Positions 1 through 8,679 of a stretch of DNA of 41,122 nucleotides are shown piece by piece (positions within the stretch are counted from its first letter, which is position 1; each line of letters opens with the position of its first letter). The notes below the pieces were generated by a model, which had not been told where the DNA came from, did no database searches, and saw only the letters and a program-made list of their open reading frames with translations. The stretch is taken from positions 1 through 41,122 of the forward strand of contig NZ_JABXKH010000030.1 in NCBI RefSeq assembly GCF_017115105.1, written 5' to 3'. A program made the translations under genes and the position numbers. The DNA is from Nostoc sp. NMS2. GTDB lineage: Bacteria > Cyanobacteriota > Cyanobacteriia > Cyanobacteriales > Nostocaceae.

Positions 1-29
1 TCACCACTCTCTCCGACGACTGATTCCTC

Positions 30-1700
30 TTAAATTTTTGAATTTGGAATTGCTGTCCAAACGTAGGCATGATTCGTACCTGCGGCGATTTGAGAAGCCC
101 CGACTACTTGACCGAATTCGTTGATGCCATTGACGGAACCTGTGTTACCGCCCAAGCTACCGATCGCGGTAAATGTGCCGTCTGTTTGAAGCAAGAATGG
201 CGTACTGGTGGCGGTGGCTCCAGTTCCGTTACTAGTGGAGCCAATGATCTGACCGCTGTTGTTGATGTCTCGCAGAGTGGCTTGTTCGGCACCAAAAGTA
301 CCAAGGTTGGTGAGTTGATACGTACCGTTGGTATCTTTTTCCCACAGAATGGCGGTGTTCTTAGCCACACCATCTAAAATTCCGTCGCTGTCCACATAGC
401 CAACGATTTGACCACTTTCGTTGACTCCACGGGCTGTACCGCCATCGCCGCCCAGTTCTGCCAAGCCTGTTACCACACCGTTTTCCAGGTAAAGCGGCTT
501 ATCAAACTCTAGTGCATCGATGTTGCGACCGACGATTAGGTTGCTCTCGTTGGTGTCAAAGAAGTAACTTTCTACTTTGCCAAAATCGTTAATTGTCAGG
601 CTGTAAGTGCCGTTGTTGTCCTTTTTCCAGAAGAGGGCACGATCGGTAGGTTTAGGAATCGGTTGCCGCACTTCATCACCCGTTCCGAGGATAATGCCGC
701 GATCGCTGATGGTGTTCAGATTGGGTGTGAGCAAAGTAATGGTTGTGCCGTCTGTTGCACCAAAATCAGACTGACCGTTCTTCACCCCAGTGCTAGTTAG
801 CGCCTTCAAGGTGCCGTTTTCCCAAATGAAGCCTTGACGCACGAGGTTGTTGGGTTGGACTACACCAGTTGTAGCGTTCGTATTGGTGAAGGTTGCGCCT
901 GTATCAAAGCGTCCGGCGATTTGTCCGAAGTCGTTAATCGAAGCCGCGTTGACTGCACCGTTGGGGTTGGTACTCAGAGAACCCAAATCCGTTGCCTGAT
1001 AGCGGTAAAGCGGGCCATTGTCTATCAAAGCCTGCGATCCAGCTGCCACACCTTTGAGTGTTGCCAGTAGATCCCGACCAGTAAACACTAGGGTGTTGCC
1101 GTTCTCGCTGGCAAAGCTGAGAGATTTACCCAGGAGGTTTGCTCCCAACCGCACTTTGTCGGATGTGATGTTAAAGCCAGTCACGGTAACGGAGCCGGCA
1201 CCGCCTTCTAGGATCAGCTTGTCGTTGCCGATGCTGCCAAGGTACAAAGAGTCTCTGCCTGTACCTGCATTGATGACGTTGTTACCCGCCCCAGCATAAA
1301 TCGTGTCGTTGCCCTTGCCGGAGTAGATCGTATCGTTCCCTGCACCGGCATAGATGACATCGTTGCCGTCCCTGCTTACGATGCGGTTATTGCCTTCGCC
1401 TGCAAAGATGGTGTTGTTCCCACCACCCGCATCAATGAAATCACTGCTACCACCAGAGTAAATGACATCATTACCTAGCCCAGTGGTGATCAGGTTTACC
1501 CCTTCCCCTGCAAAGACGGTGCTTCTACCCTTGGCAGTAATCACATCATCATCAGGCGTGCCGTAGATCGGGGCACTGGAGCAGGAGTGAGGGAGGCGGA
1601 AATCTAGGGGTGATGATGCGGTGCAAAATATACTTAAATCTTCAATGCCACTGCCAGGAAATGAGGTAGATGAATTGTTGAAGTTGGTATTGAATGTCAT
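30..1700 (-). CDS. RTX-like calcium-binding and HAF-repeat protein, probably exported
   Basis: The N-terminal half (about residues 45-165 from the chosen start) carries tandem glycine- and aspartate-rich nonapeptides such as GNDVIYAGAGNDTIYSG, the hemolysin-type calcium-binding beta-roll signature. The C-terminal half (about 230-555) has six or so HAF-type repeats with the core IN(D/E)xGQ(I/V)(V/A)G, a family of extracellular beta repeats. No signal peptide is visible, which fits type I secretion, as in many RTX proteins, but no transporter genes are present in the window. I chose the ATG at 1700 (MTFNTNFNN) because a GGAAA lies about 10 bases upstream; the frame stays open upstream to 1748. 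The gene stands alone, with a long AT-rich leader behind it. Role unknown: surface or matrix protein is inference. Confidence 0.85.
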   Translation of the reverse strand: MTFNTNFNNSSTSFPGSGIEDLSIFCTASSPLDFRLPHSCSSAPIYGTPDDDVITAKGRSTVFAGEGVNLITTGLGNDVIYSGGSSDFIDAGGGNNTIFAGEGNNRIVSRDGNDVIYAGAGNDTIYSGKGNDTIYAGAGNNVINAGTGRDSLYLGSIGNDKLILEGGAGSVTVTGFNITSDKVRLGANLLGKSLSFASENGNTLVFTGRDLLATLKGVAAGSQALIDNGPLYRYQATDLGSLSTNPNGAVNAASINDFGQIAGRFDTGATFTNTNATTGVVQPNNLVRQGFIWENGTLKALTSTGVKNGQSDFGATDGTTITLLTPNLNTISDRGIILGTGDEVRQPIPKPTDRALFWKKDNNGTYSLTINDFGKVESYFFDTNESNLIVGRNIDALEFDKPLYLENGVVTGLAELGGDGGTARGVNESGQIVGYVDSDGILDGVAKNTAILWEKDTNGTYQLTNLGTFGAEQATLRDINNSGQIIGSTSNGTGATATSTPFLLQTDGTFTAIGSLGGNTGSVNGINEFGQVVGASQIAAGTNHAYVWTAIPNSKI

Positions 1701-2617
1701 TGAGAATATTTCCGAAAATTTGGTGTAGTAAACTTCCAACAGAACCAACCCCAGTCTGCGATCGCTGATTATTCAGCATCAAACAAGTTTCTGAGGTCAA
1801 ATATATCGATGTAGATAGTGCCGAAGTAATTGACACTATCTATATTCGAGTTCCTGAGAAAAAACTCAATATTTTGCCAAGACAAATTTCACACATCACA
1901 AAATTTGACACACTAATGCATTAATCAAAATGTGCTTTGAGCATGATTCGTAGGTGCAAAAGCTTTATTGGTTGAATTAGAACTATTGAGAGTTAATCCT
2001 AACTATCACCTTTGAGACAATACAACTCATTGATAACTAATGTCAATAGATCGAATAAAATTTTTAGGTAATATCTATCTATAGTTGTCAAGTTGAGAAA
2101 GTAATAAATATATTTTTTAGCTGAAAATTATGAAATAATAATAATTATTATTGCAATAATATCTCATCAGCTTTGGATTTATGATTTGCGATCGCATAGC
2201 ATAAAGCATACTCTTCTCCTTCTCCTATGGGAGATGCTAACGCGAACGAGAGGTTTATCTGCGACATGCTGCGCGTAGCTTGCTTCTTCGTAGGAGTACA
2301 CCAACGGCATAGCAACTCTTAGAGATGCTACGTGTAGCTTGCTTCCCCGTAAAGCCAAAGGCGATCAGCAAGAACTGCCTCTGTTGTTGAACCTGAGTAA
2401 ATATTTTCAGCAGAGGCTTATACAATAAGCAAATAGGCAGGTTTTACAACTAGTTAACAATAACAAGGGGTTGGGGCATAACATTGTTGTGTCCGTACAC
2501 ACACTATATTTAACTCAATTGAAAACTATTCTTACGATCCCCATAAAGTCTTAAAATATTGTTAATTTCAGCTAGACTTCTCGGCCTTCAACTTACAAGT
2601 ATCACCCCAAAATCACT
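1701..2617. other. AT-rich intergenic region with short repeats
   Basis: I see no gene here. A hairpin with 9-bp arms (TAGATAGTG / CACTATCTA) lies at 1812-1842, in the leader of the gene to the left. Two diverged direct copies of a cyanobacterial repeat containing GTAGCTTGCTTC lie at 2263-2296 and 2322-2354. The rest is AT-rich and probably contains the two divergent promoters; I cannot place them with confidence. Confidence 0.6.
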
Positions 2618-4207
2618 ATGGCTATCGGCTACGTCGCGCTTGTACTCCATGCACATCTACCCTTCGTTCGTCACCCGGAAAGTGACTACGTGCTGGAGGA
2701 AGAATGGCTCTATGAAGCCATCACAGAAACCTACATCCCCTTATTGAAAGTATTTGAAGGCTTAAAGCGAGACGGTATCGACTTTAAAATCACGATGAGC
2801 ATGACACCTCCTCTCGTGTCAATGCTCCGCGATCCTCTGCTTCAAGAACGCTATGAAGCACACTTAGCCCAACTAGAAGAACTTATACAACTAGAAGCAG
2901 AACATAATGTCAATAACGGGCATCTTCGTTATTTAGCCGAGCATTACGCTACTGAGTTTAGCGAAGCACGTCAGCTATGGGAACGCTACGACGGTGACTT
3001 GGTGACAGCTTTTAAGAAGTTCCAAGATAGTAATAACCTAGAAATCATCACTTGCGGCGCTACTCACGGCTATTTGCCGTTGATGAAAATGTATCCAGAG
3101 GCGGTATGGGCGCAAATTCAGGTAGCCTGCGAGCATTATGAGCAAACCTTTGGACAAGCACCCAGAGGCATTTGGTTGCCGGAATGTGCCTACTATGAAG
3201 GTTTAGAGCGAATGCTAGCTGATGCTGGGTTACGCTACTTCCTCACAGATGGGCATGGCATCCTTTACGCCCGTCCCCGGCCGCGCTTTGGTACTTATGC
3301 CCCAATTTATACAGAAACGGGTGTTGCTGTCTTTGGTCGAGATCATGAATCTTCTCAACAGGTATGGTCTTCTGAGGTGGGCTATCCTGGAGCGGCGGAA
3401 TATCGAGAATTTTACAAAGATTTGGGCTGGGAAGCAGAATATGAGTATATCAAGCCCTACATCATGCCCAATGGTCAACGGAAAAATACGGGTATTAAGT
3501 ATCACAAGATTACTGGACGTGGTTTAGGTCTATCAGATAAGGCACTCTACGATCCTTATTGGGCTAGGGAAAAGGCAGCAGAACACGCTGATAACTTTAT
3601 GTATAACAGAGAGCGGCAATCTGAGCATCTCTATGGTATAATGCAGCGCCCGCCAATTATCGTTTCGCCTTATGACGCAGAGTTATTTGGACATTGGTGG
3701 TATGAAGGCCCCTGGTTCATCGATTACCTATTCCGCAAATCGTGGTATGACCAAAAAACATATCAAATGACCCATTTAGCAGACTATTTGCGAGATGAGC
3801 CAACACAGCAAGTCTGTCGTCCTTCGCAGTCGAGTTGGGGTTTCAAGGGTTTCCACGAATATTGGTTGAACGAAACAAATGCGTGGGTTTATCCGCATTT
3901 GCACAAAGCTGCTGAACGGATGATTGAAATCTCGCATTTGGAACCAGAGGATGAATTGCAGTGGAAAGCGCTTAACCAAGCGGCGCGGGAACTGCTATTA
4001 GCACAATCTTCTGACTGGGCGTTTATTATGCGGACGGGAACAATGGTACCATACGCAATTAGACGGACGCGATCGCACCTGATGCGGTTCAATAAGCTCT
4101 ACGAAGACGTTAAAGTTGGCAAAGTTGACAGTGGTTGGCTAGAAAAAGTCGAGTTAATGGATAATATCTTCCCCGAAATCAACTATCGCGTCTACCGTCC
4201 GTTATAG
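2618..4207 (+). CDS. 1,4-alpha-glucan branching enzyme, GH57 family
   Basis: The protein has 529 residues, the usual length of GH57 branching enzymes (about 525). It opens with the family motif HAHLPFVRHP (residues 11-20). WLPECAYYEG carries the predicted catalytic nucleophile Glu189, and SPYDAELFGHWWYEGPW carries the predicted acid/base Asp353. It would form alpha-1,6 branches in glycogen, in the cytoplasm, by transfer of alpha-1,4 segments. The ATG at 2618 gives the conserved start MAIGYVALVLHAHLPF. The gene is monocistronic. A GTGGGCATTGCCCAC hairpin follows at 4238-4252. Family assignment is firm; branching rather than another GH57 activity follows from the length and C-terminal similarity that I recognise. 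Confidence 0.93.
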   Translation: MAIGYVALVLHAHLPFVRHPESDYVLEEEWLYEAITETYIPLLKVFEGLKRDGIDFKITMSMTPPLVSMLRDPLLQERYEAHLAQLEELIQLEAEHNVNNGHLRYLAEHYATEFSEARQLWERYDGDLVTAFKKFQDSNNLEIITCGATHGYLPLMKMYPEAVWAQIQVACEHYEQTFGQAPRGIWLPECAYYEGLERMLADAGLRYFLTDGHGILYARPRPRFGTYAPIYTETGVAVFGRDHESSQQVWSSEVGYPGAAEYREFYKDLGWEAEYEYIKPYIMPNGQRKNTGIKYHKITGRGLGLSDKALYDPYWAREKAAEHADNFMYNRERQSEHLYGIMQRPPIIVSPYDAELFGHWWYEGPWFIDYLFRKSWYDQKTYQMTHLADYLRDEPTQQVCRPSQSSWGFKGFHEYWLNETNAWVYPHLHKAAERMIEISHLEPEDELQWKALNQAARELLLAQSSDWAFIMRTGTMVPYAIRRTRSHLMRFNKLYEDVKVGKVDSGWLEKVELMDNIFPEINYRVYRPL

Positions 4208-4254
4208 TCTTCACAAAAAGTAATCAACAGCAGTAGGGTGGGCATTGCCCACCT

Positions 4255-4411
4255 TATATTAACGTCAGTTCGACAAATCTTTTTTGACCTCTCCCCCAGC
4301 CCCTCTCCGATGCGGAGAGGGGAGCAAAAAGCCTAATTTTTCATACTCCTCCCTCTCCGAAACGGAAAGGGAGGCTGGGAGGGAGAGGTTCATCGAACTC
4401 ACCCTATATTA
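4255..4411. mobile_element. Palindromic MITE-like element with putative 7-bp target duplication
   Basis: Imperfect terminal inverted repeats (around AGTTCGA at 4265 and TCGAACT at 4393) enclose about 143 bp (4262-4404). The interior has two internal palindromes built on CCCCTCTCC/GGAGAGGGG and CCTCCCTCTCC/GGAAAGGGAGG. TATATTA flanks the element on both sides (4255-4261 and 4405-4411) and looks like a target duplication. No coding capacity. Similar sized elements occur at 19360 and 22277. The terminal repeats have decayed, so the exact ends are uncertain. Confidence 0.5.
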
Positions 4412-4427
4412 GTAGTGAGGAGCGTTT

Positions 4428-4619
4428 ATTTTACCAACAACAGAGCAAGCCTTAGCGTGTGTACGGGTTTGTCAAATGCTGTCAAATCTTTACAAAGACA
4501 TCCGCTTATTTCGATTTGACGACAAAATCGGAGAAGTTTACATTCTATCTGCGGATGAACTGCAAATTATTGTTTATCGCAATGGCGAATGGGAGTTTGT
4601 CAATGAACCCGAATTATGA
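4428..4619 (+). CDS. Small cyanobacterial protein of the DUF6888 type, apparent ATT start
   Basis: This frame encodes 63 residues and is not found by ATG/GTG/TTG rules. After the first codon it reads LPTTEQALACVRVCQMLSNL and continues through IGEVYILSADELQIIVYRNG to EWEFVNEPEL, which I recognise as the small cyanobacterial family DUF6888. The frame is closed by TGA at 4416-4418. Only GGA GCG TTT ATT precede the conserved start, so the ATT at 4428 is the likely initiator. A strong GAGGAG (4417-4422) sits 5 bases upstream. The next ATG (4476) would remove 16 conserved residues. It overlaps the DUF6887 gene by 17 bases, suggesting translational coupling. Function unknown. A mutated start codon in a dying gene is the alternative. 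Confidence 0.7.
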   Translation: MLPTTEQALACVRVCQMLSNLYKDIRLFRFDDKIGEVYILSADELQIIVYRNGEWEFVNEPEL

Positions 4620-4800
4620 ACAAATGAGTTTTACAGAATTGAGAGCTTATGTCGTAGAAAACCGTGAAGACATTGAAGCTATACGTTTTCTGATGAGCAA
4701 ACGCGACCCTAATTCTCCAAAGTATCCTATGCCTGTGACAGAAGCTGATATGCAAGCGCAGATGGAAATCATCAGGCGTAAGATTAACGGAGAACTTTGA
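4603..4800 (+). CDS. Small cyanobacterial protein of the DUF6887 type
   Basis: This 65-residue protein starts MNPNYEQMSFTELRAYVVEN, then has REDIEAIRFLMSKR and a polar C-terminus ending RRKINGEL. It resembles the family I know as DUF6887, whose members begin with a similar (N)YExMSxxELRxY(V/L) stretch and contain an acidic (R)ED(I/D)EA segment. The ATG at 4603 lies inside the end of the DUF6888 frame, and the two genes form a coupled pair. The frame is open upstream to 4459, but that stretch is the shadow of the DUF6888 gene. A hairpin terminator follows at 4830. Function unknown. The two-gene layout resembles small toxin-antitoxin modules, but nothing in the sequence proves that. Confidence 0.8.
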   Translation: MNPNYEQMSFTELRAYVVENREDIEAIRFLMSKRDPNSPKYPMPVTEADMQAQMEIIRRKINGEL

Positions 4801-4829
4801 GATTATTGTCTAATTCAGTAAGCATAGTT

Positions 4830-4862
4830 AGGGTGGGTAAATCATACTCACCCTATTATTTT
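4830..4862 (+). terminator. Hairpin terminator after the DUF6888/DUF6887 pair
   Basis: AGGGTGGGTA and TACTCACCCT form a 10-bp stem with one mismatch and a 5-base loop, followed by ATTATTTTATT. It sits 30 bases past the stop at 4800 and may also end the convergent Uma2 gene. Confidence 0.55.
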
Positions 4863-4882
4863 ATTAACATTGCCGGATTTAG

Positions 4883-5590
4883 CTAAAGGCTATCTGGATC
4901 AATATTTAGTTCTCGAAGTTTAGCAGCTAATCTTTGCGCTTTTTGCTCCGTTTGCTGTCTAGCCTCTTCTGCGGCTTCTCGTGCAGCTACTTCCTCTTCA
5001 TGAGTTAGCAGTGTTTGACTTGTAGCTGGATTGTAAAAACGTAGTTTTCCTGCTTCCAGGCGTAACTCTAGCCCCAAAACTTGACTAGCTAGGGACACTG
5101 TACCATTTGGCAGGGTATTGGCTGCTACTGGAAAATAATTCCCATCGACCAAGTGTAAACCCTGGAGTTGGGGATTGAGATAATCGCCTGTGGGGTCATA
5201 TTGGAAATATTCACGCACTCCCAGAAAGGCGTAAATTCCTTTCTTTGCGCCTTGGTCTTTGCTGCGGGTGCTTTTTGAGGTAATCTCTAGGACAAAATCT
5301 GGGGTTTGATTATTTTCTTCCCAGGTTTTGTAAGAGCGTCTGTCACGATTTTCCACTCCAAAGACTACAAATACATCTGGTGCGACAACCAATTCTGGAT
5401 AACCTTTTTCGTAGTAAATAAATAGATTACCAGCGACGTATACATCTGGGTGATTTTGGAAATAAATCCGTAGCGCATTTCTTGCATAAGTCAAGTAACT
5501 GCACTGGATATCTCCTTCAGCCATCGGCTTACCGTCCTCATCTGGGTACTCAATCGGGGTAACGGGAATATACTCTATTGAGACTGTCAT
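4883..5590 (-). CDS. Uma2 family putative endonuclease (DUF820)
   Basis: The 235-residue protein has the Uma2 restriction-endonuclease-like fold signature: PELVVAPDVFVVFGV, then TPDFVLEITSKSTRSKDQGA with an acidic residue and downstream lysine typical of a PD-(D/E)xK centre, then VREYFQYDP. A charged C-terminal helix (EEEVAAREAAEEARQQTEQK) ends in LRELNIDPDSL, as in many cyanobacterial copies. I chose the ATG at 5590, with GAGGG nine bases upstream; the frame also offers TTG at 5626. Members are present in dozens of copies in Nostocales. The cellular role is not established, and nuclease activity is inferred from the fold. Confidence 0.85.
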   Translation of the reverse strand: MTVSIEYIPVTPIEYPDEDGKPMAEGDIQCSYLTYARNALRIYFQNHPDVYVAGNLFIYYEKGYPELVVAPDVFVVFGVENRDRRSYKTWEENNQTPDFVLEITSKSTRSKDQGAKKGIYAFLGVREYFQYDPTGDYLNPQLQGLHLVDGNYFPVAANTLPNGTVSLASQVLGLELRLEAGKLRFYNPATSQTLLTHEEEVAAREAAEEARQQTEQKAQRLAAKLRELNIDPDSL

Positions 5591-5666
5591 GGGTAAATCC
5601 CTCAACTCAACTAGGGCTAGATTCAATAATATCGCTCAAAATGCGATCGCTGTATCCAATCACTGC

Positions 5667-6134
5667 TTAATCTTCGTTTGAATTTTCAGGATCTTTTAAT
5701 TCACATTCTGCAAGCAGATTATCAATACTTTCGGGAAAATCCCCATTTTCAACTTTTTTGCTAAAAACTTGATAACAATCTTTTTTATCACCTTCCTTCC
5801 GAGGAAAACCCAACCAAAGAATAATAATGATTTTTGGTTATTTAAATGATCTAAAAAATAATCTATATCGTTCAGTTAGCTCCATTTTTTTGAGCCGACT
5901 ATACTTTTGCAAAGGTTTTTGCAAAGCAAAGTGACTAGCAAAAGGGTCTTGAGGAATTTTTTCTTTAATGCCAATATTCAATGCTTTTAATAATTTTACA
6001 TTTGAATGTTTAATAAATTCTTCTTTAGGTAAATCATTTTTTAAAACACGAACCCTATTACGCAATTCTACCCATTGTTCGTTAAACAACGGCTAGAAAA
6101 AAATCTGCCAACCATTACAAGTTAATGCAGCCAT
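5667..6134 (-). pseudogene. YhaV-type toxin gene broken by two in-frame stops
   Basis: Read from the ATG at 6134, one frame runs 155 codons, the length of YhaV RNase toxins. It gives MAALTCNGWQIFF, a TAG at 6093-6095, then PLFNEQWVELRNRVRVLK and KEKIPQDPFASHFALQK to ERYRLFFRSFK, a TAA at 5838-5840, then PKIIIILWLGFPRKEGDK and DCYQVFSKKVENGDFP, ending at 5667. The family motifs RYRLFFR and (I/V)xxxWL are intact apart from the two stops. The TAG is one base from TAC (Tyr) and the TAA one base from GAA (Glu), so two point mutations explain it. No frameshift is needed. The middle piece could restart at the TTG at 6089 but would lack both ends of the fold, so I treat it as dead. Its start overlaps the end of the antitoxin tail (TAATG). 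Confidence 0.85.
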
Positions 6135-6220
6135 TAATCTATAACTACATCAGCTAGTAAATCATCCATTTCATCGCTTATTTCTTGGGTATAAGGAACA
6201 AGTTTAGAAGGGTTCTGCAT
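6134..6220 (-). pseudogene. C-terminal remnant of the cognate antitoxin (PrlF/AbrB type)
   Basis: A 28-codon frame starts at ATG 6220, contains the acidic segment QEISDEMDDLLADVVID, and stops at 6134 in TAATG, the typical overlap with a downstream YhaV gene. Antitoxins of this group are usually about 80-110 residues with an N-terminal swapped-hairpin DNA-binding domain. That domain is missing: a stop (TAG) lies just upstream in frame, and the upstream DNA is a common repeat rich in ACGCAAAGG (about 6240-6280). The remnant is therefore probably truncated by repeat-associated rearrangement. The antitoxin class is inferred from the partner. Confidence 0.6.
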
Positions 6221-6374
6221 AGCAAGCTAATATTTTGAAACGCAAAGGAACGCAAAGTAAAGCGCAAAGGTACGCAGAGATTTGTACCTCAGCAGACTAG
6301 GAAATTTTAAAGTATTTACGCTCAAAGTTTACTAAGACTTAAGCTCAAAATTTTCAGGTTTCGTGTAATTAACA

Positions 6375-6401
6375 TTAAAAAAGACAGGCAAGATGCCTGT
6401 C
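6375..6401 (-). terminator. Rho-independent terminator of petC-petA
   Basis: On the minus strand, GACAGGCA-tct-TGCCTGTC forms a perfect 8-bp stem followed by TTTTTTAAT. It lies 26 bases past the petA stop. Confidence 0.85.
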
Positions 6402-6427
6402 CTACAAGAAATGATTTAGCAAAGAAT

Positions 6428-7429
6428 TTAGAAATTCATCTCAGCAGCTTGAACTTTCTCAACCTGCTTCTTCTTCAGCACAAGCATAACTTGAGCCAAC
6501 ATTACAAGAGCGGTGAACGCAATCATCCATTTGACTCTAGATGCGTCTTGCAGTACGATTTCTGCATCTATTTGACCGAATCCACCGACGTTCGGGTTGC
6601 TGGTCAAAGCATCACCAGTCTTAACTGTTTGCCCTTCGGAAACAAGCAGTTCTGGCCCTACAGGAACGGTATCAACGACAACATCACCTGATTCAGGTTG
6701 GATGTTGACTAGATATTTGACGTTACCATCTCCATCTTCCTCTTTGGCAATCTTGGTAATTGTGCCAGTAGCGGAAGCGTTGTAAACAGTGTTGTTGCTC
6801 TTTTCGCCAGTAGGATAAACTTGTCCGCGTCCGCGATTACCACCTACGTGAACTGAATATTTACCGAAGTGGATGTTTTTGTCGGTTGCGGGGTTGGGAG
6901 AAAGAACTGGGAAGATAATTTCCTGATACTGTTCACCAGGTAAAGGGCCGACGATGACGACATTTTCTTTGTCTTCGCTGTAGGGTTGGAAGGTAGTGTC
7001 GCCAATTTCTTCTTTAAGTTCTTCGGAAATCCGGTCTTCGGGAGCAATCTTAAAGCCTTCAGGTAGCATCAGTACAGCACCGACGTTCAAGCCAACTTTG
7101 GAACCATCGGCACCAACTTGCTGGGCGGCCAGATCGTAAGGGATTTTCACCACAGCTTTGAATACAGTGTCAGGTAGTACCGATTGGGGAACTTCCACTT
7201 CTGTAACCTTGGCTGCTAGGTGACAGTTGGCACAAACAATCCGCCCGGTTGGTTCGCGGGGGGTTTCGGGATAGGTTTGCTGTGCCCAAAATGGATAGGC
7301 GGCAGCTGATTGGGGAAGGGCTAGATCGCTGGTGAAGTAAAATGTCACAGTGGCGATCGCTATGAGCAATGTTTTTACGATCGCTCTAGCACTGCGAGTT
7401 AACCTCGCTGTTCGGAAAACATTTCTCAT
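6428..7429 (-). CDS. petA: Cytochrome f, apocytochrome of the b6f complex
   Basis: This is the c-type cytochrome subunit that passes electrons from the Rieske protein to plastocyanin or cytochrome c6. A 45-residue-class signal peptide with a hydrophobic core ([16 protein letters not shown]) ends in AAA, and the mature chain begins [11 protein letters not shown], whose Tyr1 amino group is the axial haem ligand. The haem site is CANCH. Near the C-terminus one membrane helix ([18 protein letters not shown]) is followed by the short stromal/cytoplasmic tail [15 protein letters not shown]. The ATG at 7429 gives 333 residues, the usual length; an upstream in-frame TTG at 7444 is not needed. It follows petC by 113 bases on the same strand. 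Confidence 0.97.
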   Translation of the reverse strand: MRNVFRTARLTRSARAIVKTLLIAIATVTFYFTSDLALPQSAAAYPFWAQQTYPETPREPTGRIVCANCHLAAKVTEVEVPQSVLPDTVFKAVVKIPYDLAAQQVGADGSKVGLNVGAVLMLPEGFKIAPEDRISEELKEEIGDTTFQPYSEDKENVVIVGPLPGEQYQEIIFPVLSPNPATDKNIHFGKYSVHVGGNRGRGQVYPTGEKSNNTVYNASATGTITKIAKEEDGDGNVKYLVNIQPESGDVVVDTVPVGPELLVSEGQTVKTGDALTSNPNVGGFGQIDAEIVLQDASRVKWMIAFTALVMLAQVMLVLKKKQVEKVQAAEMNF

Positions 7430-7455
7430 CTCTAATAAGGGCAACGATTGAATTT

Positions 7456-7541
7456 GTCATTAGTCATTGGTCATTAGTCATTGGTCATTAGTCATTAGGC
7501 CCTAAACAAAGGACAAATGACTAAGGACTAAGGACAAAATG
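7456..7541. repeat. Heptamer repeat array inside the petC-petA spacer
   Basis: Six head-to-tail heptamers GTCATT(A/G) fill 7456-7497. The inverse-sense motif GGACAAATGACTAAGGACTA follows at 7512, so the array can fold back on itself. It occupies most of the spacer between two essential co-transcribed genes. Confidence 0.75.
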
Positions 7542-7542
7542 A

Positions 7543-8082
7543 TTAACCCCACCAAGGTGCATCACCGGTGCGGAAGTCGGTTTCTGTCCAAGGGGTCAAA
7601 ACGATTTTGTCGTCGCTGACGTTGGTATGGGCTAAAGCCAAAGATAGCGGTGCTGGGCCCCGAACAACCTTACCAGTTTCGTCATACTGAGAACCATGAC
7701 AAGGACATTTAAATTTGTTCTCAGCAACGTTCCAGGGGACGACACAACCTAAGTGAGTGCAGATGGCGTTAATGCCATAATCTTTGATCGCCTCTTTGCT
7801 GTCTACCACAATATAGGTAGGATCTCCCTTCAGTCCTTGGACTAGGTTGCGATCGCCTGCATTCCGGTTTTCTAGAAATTTAGTGACGCTAACATTGTTA
7901 CCTAACTCGTCTTTTGCCGTTACACCACCACCAGCACCACCGGTTGCGGGTGGAATAAAGTAGTTGACAACGGGATACAATGCACCCAGAGCTACTCCAG
8001 TAACAGTCCCAAAAGTGAGCAGATTCATGAACTGACGACGCCCCATATCGGGCACGTCTGCTGATTCAGAAAATTGAGCCAT
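7543..8082 (-). CDS. petC: Cytochrome b6f Rieske iron-sulfur protein
   Basis: The protein has 179 residues, the normal size. The N-terminus [20 protein letters not shown] includes a twin-arginine motif before the single membrane anchor ([19 protein letters not shown]). A glycine hinge ([10 protein letters not shown]) links it to the cluster domain. The 2Fe-2S ligands lie in [10 protein letters not shown] and CPCHGSQYD. The protein sits in the thylakoid membrane and oxidises plastoquinol. It is the first gene of the petC-petA unit, the usual cyanobacterial order. Confidence 0.97.
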   Translation of the reverse strand: MAQFSESADVPDMGRRQFMNLLTFGTVTGVALGALYPVVNYFIPPATGGAGGGVTAKDELGNNVSVTKFLENRNAGDRNLVQGLKGDPTYIVVDSKEAIKDYGINAICTHLGCVVPWNVAENKFKCPCHGSQYDETGKVVRGPAPLSLALAHTNVSDDKIVLTPWTETDFRTGDAPWWG

Positions 8083-8310
8083 AATCTACGCGCTCTTTGT
8101 GTATTTTGTTAAGCATTTTGACAAAAGTACTGTACTTGAGGAACTCTTGTCTAAGTCGAAATGCTAGCGCTCACAACGATGCCATACTTCTTTGTTCCAA
8201 GATATAAAAAGCATCTTTTCTGTTAGCATTACATTTCTTTATATCCTTATCATACTGGAGTCACGGAACTTAACATCATAACTAAATGTAAAATCTGATT
8301 GAAAAAAGCT

Positions 8311-8619
8311 ATGACAGGACAGGAATTACGTCAGATGTTGCTTGATAAGTGGGGATATTCTTACGATGTCCAGTTTCGGCGGGCACAGGGAAAGATATTT
8401 TTGCAAGTAATGTGGAAATATCTGGAGCAAGCTTCTTTTCCCTTGAGTGAGGCGGAGTACCAAGAGCATCTTGACAGCATTGCTAATTATCTTCATGCCT
8501 TGGGTGGGTCAACACAAGTACAAACATTTATTACCCAAACACGCGATCGCCCCCGGCTCGGTAAAGCTGTTAGCATTCCTCTAGATTTAGGTGAACGTTC
8601 TTCAGAATGGATATTATGA
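8311..8619 (+). CDS. DUF3067 family protein
   Basis: The start MTGQELRQMLLDKWGYSYDVQFRR followed by GKIFLQVMWKYLEQASFPLSE is what I recognise as DUF3067, a small soluble family conserved in cyanobacteria and plastid-bearing organisms. From ATG 8311 it has 102 residues; an upstream in-frame TTG at 8299 adds four residues and is less likely. It is divergent from petC. Being next to petC is suggestive of a photosynthetic role, but this is inference from position only. No catalytic motif, signal peptide or membrane helix is visible. Confidence 0.8.
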   Translation: MTGQELRQMLLDKWGYSYDVQFRRAQGKIFLQVMWKYLEQASFPLSEAEYQEHLDSIANYLHALGGSTQVQTFITQTRDRPRLGKAVSIPLDLGERSSEWIL

Positions 8620-8679
8620 CCAAGTTTTTCTTCCTTAATTTAGAATTATTCTAATCCGTCATTTCAGGATAGTAAAACT

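Noticed and set aside
4459..4602. N-terminal extension of the DUF6887 frame
   Set aside because: The frame is open here, but the same DNA encodes the conserved DUF6888 protein in another frame, and the DUF6887 homology begins at 4603.
5838..6089. Independent 83-codon gene
   Set aside because: It is the middle of the YhaV frame, bounded by two in-frame stops with clear family sequence on either side.
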